64,000 nt of DNA from Verrucomicrobiota bacterium. GTDB lineage: Bacteria > Verrucomicrobiota > Verrucomicrobiia > Limisphaerales > JADJPG01. The position numbers were made by a program, and so were the translations under genes. Position 1 is the first letter of the stretch; each line of letters opens with the position of its first letter. Of the stretch, positions 1 to 7,642 are shown piece after piece. The notes beneath the pieces were generated by a model that had not been told where the DNA came from, did no database searches, and worked only from the letters and a program-made list of their open reading frames with translations. Location: assembly GCA_016713365.1 (NCBI GenBank), contig JADJPG010000024.1, forward strand, positions 1 through 64,000. The letters run 5' to 3'.

Positions 1-178
1 CGCGCAGGGAAAAGCCCTTCAGCATTTCGTCCACGGCGATGAGGAGACCGCCGAGGCCAAAGCCGATCGCCACGCCAATGAATCCGCCCTCGATGATCTC
101 GGGGCGGTATTGGCTCACGGCGTATCCCGCCACAATGCATAGCAGCAGGAAGAAACTTCTGATGACCCAAAACGTCAT
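1..178 (-). CDS. PIN/TRAM-domain membrane protein (YacL-like), N-terminal part only
   Basis: This gene runs off the left edge; only the first 59 codons are in the window. Read on the minus strand from the ATG at 178, the product begins MTFWVIRSFFLLLCIVAGY and continues through a second hydrophobic stretch (GVAIGFGLGGLLIAVDEML). Two closely spaced N-terminal membrane segments followed by a DEMLKGFSLR-like loop are typical of YacL-type proteins, which carry a PIN nuclease-like domain and a TRAM RNA-binding domain further on. Those domains lie outside the window, so the family call rests on recognising the N-terminus alone. No clear ribosome binding site was seen. Confidence 0.6.
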   Translation of the reverse strand, partial: MTFWVIRSFFLLLCIVAGYAVSQYRPEIIEGGFIGVAIGFGLGGLLIAVDEMLKGFSLR

Positions 179-329
179 ATTCGGTCACAGAGTTATCGGC
201 GGAGGGAGGGGAGGCTCAACGTAGTTTCTGCCAGCGCTTTTAGGCAAAAGAACTTTGCCGGCCGGGGCGTCGCGGATAAGATTCGGCCCATCAACCACGG
301 TCGTGCGAACGACCTTTCCCAAAGCGAAC

Positions 330-548
330 ATGCATCAGGTCAAAATCTTCAAAGGACTCGAATCGAACCTCGCAGGCTTGGAAAAGGAGATGAACTCCTG
401 GCTGGCGGAGAACCGCGTGAAAGTCTTCCAAATCTTCGGGAACCTGGCCGCGACGAGCGGCGAGCGCAATGAGCAGAACAGCCTTGCCGCGTATCCTTAC
501 GTGGCGTCGGATGTGTTCATGGTGGTGGTCTACGAAGTGACGTCGTAA
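330..548 (+). CDS. Small conserved-looking protein, 72 aa, unknown function
   Basis: The reading frame is open from about 255, but the ATG at 330 (MHQVKIFKGLESNLAGLEK) is the likely start: the residues before it have no protein-like character, while those after form an alternating charged and hydrophobic sequence. The product has no signal peptide, membrane segment or cysteine pair. It ends in a hydrophobic strand (VASDVFMVVVYEV). Short proteins starting HQVKIFKG with a terminal VLYE-like strand occur, as far as I recall, in Planctomycetes and Verrucomicrobia without a known role. It is convergent with the UbiA gene, leaving 13 bp between them. Confidence 0.55.
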   Translation: MHQVKIFKGLESNLAGLEKEMNSWLAENRVKVFQIFGNLAATSGERNEQNSLAAYPYVASDVFMVVVYEVTS

Positions 549-561
549 GCGCCGCCGCCGT

Positions 562-1424
562 CTATGTCGCTGGGATGAAGCGCTGGAAGATGAGAGACAA
601 TCCGAATAGCGCGACGAAGGTGATCAGATTCACCATCGAGCCGTCCCATGCGGCCAGCAGGTCGATCAGCGGAATGCCGGCGAGCAATCCGGCGACGCAG
701 CGGCCGATGTTGCGCTGCGGAGCCCACAGCGCGTAGCGCAGGCAACGCACCATCCAGAGTGTGACGGCGAGCGCGAGGACGGTGGCGCGCAGCTGATATT
801 CTCCCTGATTCACGACCCATGACAAAACCAGCGGCGCCGCGAGGAACAGGCACGGCCAGTATTTCAGCGTGGCGAAGGTGCTTTCCTTTCGCGCGATATA
901 GCTGAGTCCGATGATGTAGGCTGCCAGGACCACCGCGACCCAGATAGTGTAGCCGATGATGCCGTAGCTGCCGGTTGAGGCCGCAAGCAGGATCAGGAAA
1001 AACCGGCACGCGGCCATGAGCACGGGGGAGAAGGCGAAGATTTTGTGAACGGCGTCGTAGAGGAGGATCGCGATGACGAGGAACATTGCGCAGAGCAGGG
1101 TGATCTTTCCGAACGGCGCCAGGCTGGCGAGTCCCAGTCCCAGCCAGGCGAATCCCCATCGCCACACCGCCGCCGGGCTGATGACGCCGGATGGGATCGG
1201 CCGTTCGGGACGATGCTGTTGGTCGAATTGCTCGTCGAATGCGTCGTTGAGATACATGCCGCCGAGGTAAAGGCACGTTGCCCCAAAGCAGAGGAGCGCG
1301 AAATTGCGCCAGTCGCCGGCGCCCGCCAGCCACCAGCCGGCAAAGCAATTGACCAGACCGTCGGCAGGTTTGAAACCCGGCCGAGAATCAGGAGCGAGCG
1401 CAGATACTTGGTGGCGGAAGCCAT
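562..1424 (-). CDS. UbiA-family prenyltransferase, possible EboC, with N-terminal frameshift
   Basis: This is a membrane prenyltransferase of the UbiA superfamily. The first aspartate-rich motif is clear (NDAFDEQFDQQHRPERPIPS), followed by about seven hydrophobic segments, and it ends at a TAG at 562-564. The N-terminus is split over two frames. The frame starting at ATG 1424 reads MASATKYLRSLLILGRVSN up to LPTVWS, then continues sensibly only in the neighbouring frame as NCFAGWWLAGAG. The switch is near 1349-1353, where one extra base would restore one reading frame of about 287 aa. It lies 72 bp downstream of eboE on the same strand, so it may be the EboC prenyltransferase of an ebo cluster. 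Substrate unknown. Confidence 0.75.
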
Positions 1425-1496
1425 CGCGCAAGACGAAAGCCGAAGGAGCGAACGTGAATCAATGACGAAATGCCGCGGTGCAGAAATGACGAGGTG

Positions 1497-2672
1497 TCAT
1501 TCCGGCTTGAATCCACGCTGGGCAAGGTGGGCGAGAGTCCATTCGTATTCGGACACGAGCTGGTCCACCACGTTCCGTTTCTTGAGCTCGGGCGGCATCA
1601 CTTCCCACGTGTAGGTCTCCATCTCGAAGTGCGAACAAATCGACGGCGTGCGCTTCACTTCGTCGAGCACGCCGACGAGATGATCTGCCGTGGTGTCGAA
1701 CAGCGCGGTCGGACGCGCGTGCAGCGGAATGTGGAAATGAATGCGCCACTCCAGTTCCGCCTGGGGGAACTCGGTGACAGACGTGGTGAGCGCTTCGTCG
1801 AGGTCGCCATAGCGGAAGATCTCGCCGCTCGGACGGCGCTCGATGGTCTGGTGAAAATAGATGTCGTCCGCGAAGGACTTCAGCGCGGCGCGGACGTCGA
1901 GCGTGGGCCGGACCTTGAGCGCGTTGCTCAGGTGAATCTTGCTGATCTTGATGCCCGCGCGGCGCAGGCGCTGGAGCGCCTCGGTGGGCGATTCGAACTC
2001 CACGGCGAGATGGCAGCAGTCGTAATTGATGCCGAGGTGCTCATCGAGACGCATGTCGCCGGGACGATCGGCGCGCAGTTGATCGAAGAACGCGACGGCT
2101 TCGCCCGTGGTTTCGAGAAAACAGCACGGCTCGGGTTCAAGGCCCAGATGCAGGTTGCGTCCGGTGCGGCGGGTGAGTTGTTCCAGATGATCGACGCAAC
2201 GCCACAAGTTCGTGCGCGCCGCGCGGGCTCCGCGTTCGTCGAGTTTGAAGCCTTTGAAGGAAACGGGAACGGTGCTGACGCTGCCGTCGATGCCGGCGGG
2301 AACGATTTGCGCGAGGAGATCAAACAGCAGGTTCGTGTAGTCGAGACGCTCAGGCGTGGTCCAGTCCGGCGCGTAAACTTGTTCCTTCACGCGCGTGCCG
2401 TGGAATTTGCCGTAGGGAAATCCGTTGATCGTGAAAACGTAGCAGTTGTTTCGTTCCAGCCATTTCTGGAAGGCGAGCAGGTTGTAGCGATCGGAGAGTT
2501 CCCGCGCGGCATCCGCGCCGAGCCGCAATCCGATGGCGTAAGGTTTGCCAACGCAAACCTTGTCGCGGACAGCCAGCGTGTATTTTTGGAGCGTCTCGAA
2601 GGTCTGCGTCCAGCTTTCACCCCGATGGATGTTCGTGCAGTAGGCGAGATGCAGACCGTGGCTGAGTTTCAT
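1497..2672 (-). CDS. eboE: Metabolite traffic protein EboE (TIM-barrel, xylose-isomerase-like)
   Basis: The 391-aa product matches EboE in length and in its N-terminal signature: SHGLHLAYCTNIHRGESW, then YVFTINGFPYGKFHG and VKEQVYAPDWTTPERL. EboE is a TIM-barrel protein of the AP-endonuclease/xylose-isomerase fold. The ebo genes are linked in cyanobacteria and other bacteria to export or trafficking of secondary-metabolite precursors to the periplasm. Candidate metal ligands include LGLEPEP (about residue 185), INYDCCHLAVEFE (about 225) and HFHIP (about 322). It is followed on the same strand by a UbiA-type gene; eboA, eboB, eboD and eboF are not visible, so this is at most a partial cluster. 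The exact substrate is unknown. Confidence 0.85.
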   Translation of the reverse strand: MKLSHGLHLAYCTNIHRGESWTQTFETLQKYTLAVRDKVCVGKPYAIGLRLGADAARELSDRYNLLAFQKWLERNNCYVFTINGFPYGKFHGTRVKEQVYAPDWTTPERLDYTNLLFDLLAQIVPAGIDGSVSTVPVSFKGFKLDERGARAARTNLWRCVDHLEQLTRRTGRNLHLGLEPEPCCFLETTGEAVAFFDQLRADRPGDMRLDEHLGINYDCCHLAVEFESPTEALQRLRRAGIKISKIHLSNALKVRPTLDVRAALKSFADDIYFHQTIERRPSGEIFRYGDLDEALTTSVTEFPQAELEWRIHFHIPLHARPTALFDTTADHLVGVLDEVKRTPSICSHFEMETYTWEVMPPELKKRNVVDQLVSEYEWTLAHLAQRGFKPE

Positions 2673-2783
2673 TGAGGTGAATTGAACAGGATGGCTGACG
2701 GTTCGCGAAGATCAAAAAGCGAAAGGACGAGTTTCCAAATCCCGGGGTTGATGCGGGATCGAAAAGCTGCGAAAACCACCGAC

Positions 2784-3971
2784 ATGTTCACACGTCACTG
2801 GAAATGGATTCGCGCGTGTAGCCTGATTGCGGCCGGCCTGGTCTGGATGCCGATCCTGAACGCGGCGCCCCGGTTCAGTACCGAACTCATCTTCCCGCTG
2901 AACCCGCAGCACAATCACGCGCCGGCCATTGTCGAGTGTCCAAATGGCGACCTGTTGGTCTCGTGGTATCGCGGCTCCGGTGAACGCAAGGCGGACGACG
3001 TTGCGGTCTACGGCGCGCGGCGTTCCCGCAAGGGCGGGCCGTGGAGCGAAGCTTTTCTCATGGTGGACACGCCCGGGTTTCCCGACGGCAACACGGCGAT
3101 GTTCATCGATGGACGCGAGCGCCTGTGGCTGTTCTGGCCCATCGTTCTCGCGAACACCTGGGAGTCCTGCATCACCACCTACCGCGTCGCGAGCCGTTAC
3201 GAAGGCAAGGGCGCGCCGAAGTGGGATTGGCAGGGGCAGATTTTGCTGAAGCCGCCGTTGTTCGCCGAGGACGTGAATCGCGCGCTCGACGAACGGATGA
3301 GGACGGCGCCGTTGCCGGAGTGGATGACGAATCGCGTCGCGGAGTTTCGCTCGACGCTGACGAACAAGCTTTACCAACGGCTGGGCTGGCAACCGCGTTG
3401 TAAACCCACGGTGCTGAAGTCCGGCCGGATCGTGATGCCGCTCTACACGGATACGTTCAGCGTCTCGTTGATGGCCCTGAGCGATGACGGCGGCGAGACG
3501 TGGTTCGCGAGTCGCGCGCTGGCGGGGTTCGGGAACATTCAACCGGCGGTGTTGCAGCGGAAGGACGGCAGCCTCGTGGCCTACATGCGCGAGAATGGTC
3601 CTCTCGAAAGGATTCGTGCGTCGGAATCGCGCGACGAGGGTGTCACCTGGAGTCCGGTGGAATCCATTTCGCTGGCGAATCCGGGGACGGGCCTCGATGC
3701 CGTGCGACTGCAAAACGGGCACTGGTGCCTGATTCACAACGATACGACCGAAGGCCGGCACTCGCTTGCGGTGACGATCTCGGAGGACGAAGGCCGTACC
3801 TGGCGCTGGACCCGGCGCTTGGAGCATCAGCCGGGCGACAAGTTCCATTACCCGGCCATCATTCAGGCGCGGAACGGAACGATTCACGCCGTTTACAGCT
3901 ACTTCGTGGCGGGCGGCAAAAGCATGAAGCACGCGGCGTTCGACGAGGAGTGGGTGAAGGCCGGACACTGA
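2784..3971 (+). CDS. Secreted sialidase-like (BNR/Asp-box) protein
   Basis: Predicted six-bladed propeller of the sialidase superfamily, about 395 aa. The ATG at 2784 is chosen because it opens a standard signal peptide (MFTRHWKWIRACSLIAAGL ending near NAAP); the frame is open upstream from 2682 but that part is not protein-like. Three Asp-boxes are visible: SDDGGETW (about residue 233), SRDEGVTW (about 282) and SEDEGRTW (about 333). The N-terminal HNHAPAIVECPNGDLLVSWY block is typical of the exo-sialidase-like family common in Verrucomicrobia and Planctomycetes. Several members act on other sugars or lack enzyme activity, so a true sialidase role is not established. It is divergent from eboE. 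Confidence 0.8.
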   Translation: MFTRHWKWIRACSLIAAGLVWMPILNAAPRFSTELIFPLNPQHNHAPAIVECPNGDLLVSWYRGSGERKADDVAVYGARRSRKGGPWSEAFLMVDTPGFPDGNTAMFIDGRERLWLFWPIVLANTWESCITTYRVASRYEGKGAPKWDWQGQILLKPPLFAEDVNRALDERMRTAPLPEWMTNRVAEFRSTLTNKLYQRLGWQPRCKPTVLKSGRIVMPLYTDTFSVSLMALSDDGGETWFASRALAGFGNIQPAVLQRKDGSLVAYMRENGPLERIRASESRDEGVTWSPVESISLANPGTGLDAVRLQNGHWCLIHNDTTEGRHSLAVTISEDEGRTWRWTRRLEHQPGDKFHYPAIIQARNGTIHAVYSYFVAGGKSMKHAAFDEEWVKAGH

Positions 3972-4076
3972 CCCGGCCTGCGGGCTCTTTTCGAGGGCTC
4001 ATAAAGTTACAATTCAGGAATTGTCGGCGAGCCGGTCGGACCGGTATGAATTCCGCCCGTGAACCCAGGTTTCTCT

Positions 4077-5282
4077 ATGCTGAAGATAATGAAACTGCCC
4101 GCCCTTTTGAACGTCGTGGGGAAGGGAGTTGTGCTCCTCTCCGTGGTCGCCGCCGGCCTTGTCACTGATCTGGACGCGGCGTCGCCCAAGATCCGTGGTC
4201 AACGATCGGAGCCCGGAATCTCGTATTGGAACGAGCGGTTCCCTGAAGTGCCGTGGTCGGTGCACATCATCAAGGTGGAGCGTTCCCGGAAGGACTTGGG
4301 ATTTTTCTCGGCGCACGCGCGGAACAAGATCCTCGGCGTGAGCATGCTCGCGGAACAGGCACGTTCCGTGCCGAAGGAACTGGGCAAGGCGATTGCCGCC
4401 GTGAATGGCGATTTTTATCTCCGCGACAATCCGACGTACGCGGGCGACCCGCGGGGTATCCAGATCATGAACGGTGATTTGATCAGCGGTCCCAGCACGG
4501 TATGCGTCTGGTTCGATGCGGAAGGCAATCCGCATCTCGACGAAGTGAAGGGGGACTTCAAGGCGACGCTGCCGGATGGAACGGAAGTTTCATTCGGACT
4601 CAACGAGCCGCGTCAACGCGCGAACCCGGTTCTCTACACGCCGACGTACGGTGTTTCCACGCGCGCCGTGGGCGGACGCGAGCTGATTCTGGAGAAGGAC
4701 GGCGACAGCCCGTGGCTTCCGCTGAAGCCGAGCCAGACTTACCGCGCCCGGGTTCGCGAGATCGGGACGAATGGGAACACGCGCTTCACGCCAGACGTCA
4801 TGGTCCTTTCGTTCCCCCCGCAAATGCTCAACACCATCGCTGCAGTGGGAATCGGCGCGAAGCTGGAGTTCGCGACCACGCTGACTCCTGATCTAAAAGG
4901 GTCGCAACAAGCGATTGCCGGCGGCCCGGCGATTATCAAAGACGGCAAGCCATTCACGCTGAAGAATCCGCCACCGGGTACCTCTTCGAACTACAGCGAG
5001 CGGTCCAAGTATGAGCGGCATCCGCGCTCGGCGGTGGGATGGAGCCCGACGCACTTTTATCTGGTGACGGTCGACGGCCGGCAGCCGGAACTCTCGGTCG
5101 GCATGAAGCTCGCCGAGCTGGCGGAGGTGTTCTCCCGACTCGGTTGCACCGACGCGATGAATCTCGACGGCGGCAAGTCAGCGCAAATGTGGATGAATGG
5201 CGACATTGTGAATGACCCGTGTCAGGGCGAGGACACCGTGGCGAATTCCCTGATCGTGATCCGCAAACCGGAAGCCAAGTAA
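4077..5282 (+). CDS. Secreted phosphodiester glycosidase family protein (NAGPA-like)
   Basis: The product, about 401 aa, has a signal-peptide-like N-terminus (LLNVVGKGVVLLSVVAAGL) and the hallmarks of the phosphodiester glycosidase/NAGPA (DUF2233) fold: AAVNGDFYL (about residue 105), AIAGGPAIIKDGK (about 282), HPRSAVGWS, then MNLDGGKSAQMWMNG near the end. Family members cleave N-acetylglucosamine-1-phosphodiesters or act on bacterial wall and exopolysaccharide linkages. The ATG at 4077 is preferred; an in-frame GTG at 4059 is the alternative. An AGG lies about 8 bp upstream. It follows the sialidase-like gene by 105 bp and may share its transcript, suggesting joint use on extracellular glycans. 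Confidence 0.8.
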   Translation: MLKIMKLPALLNVVGKGVVLLSVVAAGLVTDLDAASPKIRGQRSEPGISYWNERFPEVPWSVHIIKVERSRKDLGFFSAHARNKILGVSMLAEQARSVPKELGKAIAAVNGDFYLRDNPTYAGDPRGIQIMNGDLISGPSTVCVWFDAEGNPHLDEVKGDFKATLPDGTEVSFGLNEPRQRANPVLYTPTYGVSTRAVGGRELILEKDGDSPWLPLKPSQTYRARVREIGTNGNTRFTPDVMVLSFPPQMLNTIAAVGIGAKLEFATTLTPDLKGSQQAIAGGPAIIKDGKPFTLKNPPPGTSSNYSERSKYERHPRSAVGWSPTHFYLVTVDGRQPELSVGMKLAELAEVFSRLGCTDAMNLDGGKSAQMWMNGDIVNDPCQGEDTVANSLIVIRKPEAK

Positions 5283-5291
5283 CCGGCGCGG

Positions 5292-5585
5292 TCAGGCCGC
5301 GCAACGGCGCAACCAGCGGCGGTGCCGTTCCCGTTCCGACTTCATCAACGCGTCCACCCGTTCGGCTTCGTCGAGGGTGAACAACGCTTCGCGCGGCAGT
5401 TCGTTGCCGCAGACTCCGCACACCTTGAGCCGTCGCGAGTAAACGGGCGAGTTGCAGCACGGGCAACGATGCGCCGCCGGTTCGACTCCCAACCGGGCCA
5501 GCATCGTTGATTGCACGGTCGGAACCGAAACCGGCTGGGCCTTCACGAATTCCAGCCACTGAATGTTGAGCTTCATTGCACTCAT
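5292..5585 (-). CDS. Small zinc-ribbon protein, unknown function
   Basis: The predicted 97-aa protein (MSAMKLNIQWLEFVKAQP) carries a four-cysteine zinc ribbon, CPCC at about residues 41-44 and CGVC at about 56-59, followed by a basic C-terminal helix ending RHRRWLRRCAA. It lacks a signal peptide and is probably cytoplasmic. The frame is open to 5630, but the ATG at 5585 or the one at 5576 gives a more natural N-terminus. Its end is only 9 bp from the end of the convergent phosphodiester-glycosidase gene, and a GC-rich hairpin (5286-5302) spans both gene ends. Function unknown; RNA, DNA or protein binding are all possible. Confidence 0.6.
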   Translation of the reverse strand: MSAMKLNIQWLEFVKAQPVSVPTVQSTMLARLGVEPAAHRCPCCNSPVYSRRLKVCGVCGNELPREALFTLDEAERVDALMKSERERHRRWLRRCAA

Positions 5586-5693
5586 AATTTCAATGGTGGT
5601 AGAGACGCGGAAGTCGCTCCGAAGTTGCATTACAAATGTGAAATGCTTTTCGAAGCCGGAAGAATTTACAATTCGCGGAGGCCAGCCCTGCGT

Positions 5694-6671
5694 CTACTTC
5701 GAAGGTGGGGTCTTTGCGGTGGACCGTTCCCGGGTGTTCAACCACACGCCCGCAATGAGCAACATCCCGAGCAGAATGTATTCGAGGTGGCTGATCTTGA
5801 AGGGAAGATTTCTCGAACCCCACTGCGCCGCGCCGCGCAGGCCCTCGTCCATCACCGCGATGATGAGCACGCCGTAGAATGTCCCGAGCATCGATCCGGC
5901 GCCGCCTTGCACCCGCGTGCCGCCGAGCACGACAGCGACGATGACTTGAAGTTCCAGCCCGGTCAGCGAACTCGCGCTCACAGAACTGTTGCGCGCAGTG
6001 AACGTGAGCGCCGCGAGGAACGCGAGCAATCCGACGATTCCGTACGTCTGAATGAGGCGTCGGCTCACCGGAATGCCGGCGTAACGGGCCGCGATGGGAT
6101 TTCCACCGAGCATTAGGATCTCTCGCAACCACCGCGAGCGTTTCAGCCAGAAGCCAGCGAGACCGAACGTGAAGATCAGCAGGAGCGCGGCTCCGGATAC
6201 CTGGCCCAGCCATTCGTAGCCGGGCACGCTGAGGAATGGAGATTTTTCCAGGTCGCCCATCACCACGAAGCAGAGTCCGCGGTAAAGAATCATCGTGCCG
6301 AGCGTGGTGATGATGGGCGGCACGTCGAGCCAGGCGATGAGCGCGCCGTTGGTGGCTCCAAGTAACAACACCAGCGCCAGGCCGAGTGGAACGGCTGTCC
6401 ACCAAAACTCCGGTCCCGCAGGAAACGACGCCATCACGCACGCCACCAGCGCGACCATCGAACCCACGGAGAGATCAATCCCGGCGGTCATCAGGACGAT
6501 CGTCATGCCGAATGCGATGAGCAGCACCGGCGCGGACTGGCAGAGCAGGTCGGCGAAGTAGCTTCGGAAGTACGAGACTGCATCAGCAGTCGACGAAAAC
6601 GACTGTCCGCTCAGCGCTGTGAAGAACGCGATCTCCGCGAGCAGAATGAGCGGGAGCAGCCAGTGTCTCAC
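5694..6671 (-). CDS. Sugar ABC transporter permease 2 (ribose/RbsC type)
   Basis: A 325-aa integral membrane permease of the BPD_transp_2 family. It begins at a GTG (6671) that overlaps the stop of the preceding permease in a GTGA junction, and carries the family signature LIAFGMTIVLMTAGIDLSVG (about residues 48-67) and a second conserved block, LTGLELQVIVAVVLGGTRV. About eight to ten membrane segments can be read. With its neighbour it would form a heterodimeric channel for a monosaccharide such as ribose, rhamnose or xylose. The frame is open far upstream, but that stretch overlaps the first permease out of frame and is not real coding sequence. Confidence 0.9.
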   Translation of the reverse strand: MRHWLLPLILLAEIAFFTALSGQSFSSTADAVSYFRSYFADLLCQSAPVLLIAFGMTIVLMTAGIDLSVGSMVALVACVMASFPAGPEFWWTAVPLGLALVLLLGATNGALIAWLDVPPIITTLGTMILYRGLCFVVMGDLEKSPFLSVPGYEWLGQVSGAALLLIFTFGLAGFWLKRSRWLREILMLGGNPIAARYAGIPVSRRLIQTYGIVGLLAFLAALTFTARNSSVSASSLTGLELQVIVAVVLGGTRVQGGAGSMLGTFYGVLIIAVMDEGLRGAAQWGSRNLPFKISHLEYILLGMLLIAGVWLNTRERSTAKTPPSK

Positions 6672-7642
6672 GCGAGTTCCTCCATGCGCTTGCGTTTCCG
6701 ATGGAGCGCGCAGTCGAGTCCGATGACGCCGATGATCAACGCTCCAGTGATGGCTTCTTGAAAGTACGGGCTGACGCCCGCATAAGTCATCCACTGCCCG
6801 GTGAAGTAAAGGAACAGCGCGCCGAGGGCCGTGCCGGCGTAGCTGCCTTCGCCGCCGAAGATGTTCGTGCCGCCGAGAATCACCGCGCCAATGACCTGAA
6901 GTTCGAAGCCGAGCGCGAGCCGAGCAGGTTCGATGAACTGAATCTGCGTCACATAAATCACCGCGGCGATGCCAAGGAACAATCCGCCGACAACAAATGC
7001 GCTTTGGCGGATGGCGTGCGGGTTCAGGCCTGCGAGCCGGCAGGATTCCTCCGAGCTTCCGAGCGCGAGCCAGCGTCGCGGCGTGACCGCGAACCATTCC
7101 CAAATCAACGCGCTTCCGAGCGTGCCGAGGAGAATCAACGTCGCGAATTGCTTGCCGGGCGCATGATACTCGTCGCGCTGGATGTCGATGCTTCCGCCGA
7201 AGCCCGGAATTGAAACGTCGGCGAGGACCAGCGCCACACCGCGATAGAGAGCGAGTCCGGCGAGAGTGATGATGATCGCGGGCAAACGCAGTTTTCGGAT
7301 CAGCAGGCCATTCGCCGCGCTCAGCAGCAGCGCGGTGCCGATGCACGCCACGAAGCAGAGCAGGGGTGGCCACTGGCGTTGGACGAGAATTCCGAAGACC
7401 GTTCCCGACACCACGATGATTGAAGCGATCGACAGGTCGATGGCGCCGGTGCAGATGATTCCCGTCATCCCTAGCCCGGCGAGAACGACAGGCGCGACGT
7501 TCGGCCCACAACGCGTCAGCACTTCGGCGAACGAGCCGCCTTGTTTCATCGTGATGGCGATGCCCACGAGCAGCAGGAAGTTTCCCGCGAGCAGGAACAG
7601 CAGCCGCTGGCGAAGAGAGGGCGAGAGGCGTCCGTGCGTCAT
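6668..7642 (-). CDS. Sugar ABC transporter permease 1 (ribose/RbsC type)
   Basis: A 324-aa permease of the same BPD_transp_2 family as the next gene. The signature is seen as LAGLGMTGIICTGAIDLSIA (about residues 55-74) and FELQVIGAVILGGTNIFGGE (about 245-264). It starts with ATG at 7642, overlapping the ATPase stop in an ATGA junction, and ends overlapping the start of the second permease, so the three genes are translationally coupled. Two different permease genes suggest a heteromeric channel, as in rhamnose-type and autoinducer-2-type importers. No substrate-binding protein gene is adjacent. Confidence 0.9.
   Translation of the reverse strand: MTHGRLSPSLRQRLLFLLAGNFLLLVGIAITMKQGGSFAEVLTRCGPNVAPVVLAGLGMTGIICTGAIDLSIASIIVVSGTVFGILVQRQWPPLLCFVACIGTALLLSAANGLLIRKLRLPAIIITLAGLALYRGVALVLADVSIPGFGGSIDIQRDEYHAPGKQFATLILLGTLGSALIWEWFAVTPRRWLALGSSEESCRLAGLNPHAIRQSAFVVGGLFLGIAAVIYVTQIQFIEPARLALGFELQVIGAVILGGTNIFGGEGSYAGTALGALFLYFTGQWMTYAGVSPYFQEAITGALIIGVIGLDCALHRKRKRMEELA

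Noticed and set aside
1470..2675. A 401-aa plus-strand frame opposite eboE
   Set aside because: No motif, shadow-like composition; eboE is clear on the minus strand.
5470..5500. A tRNA T-loop-like word (GGTTCGACTCC)
   Set aside because: It lies within the zinc-ribbon gene and no acceptor or anticodon stems can be formed around it.
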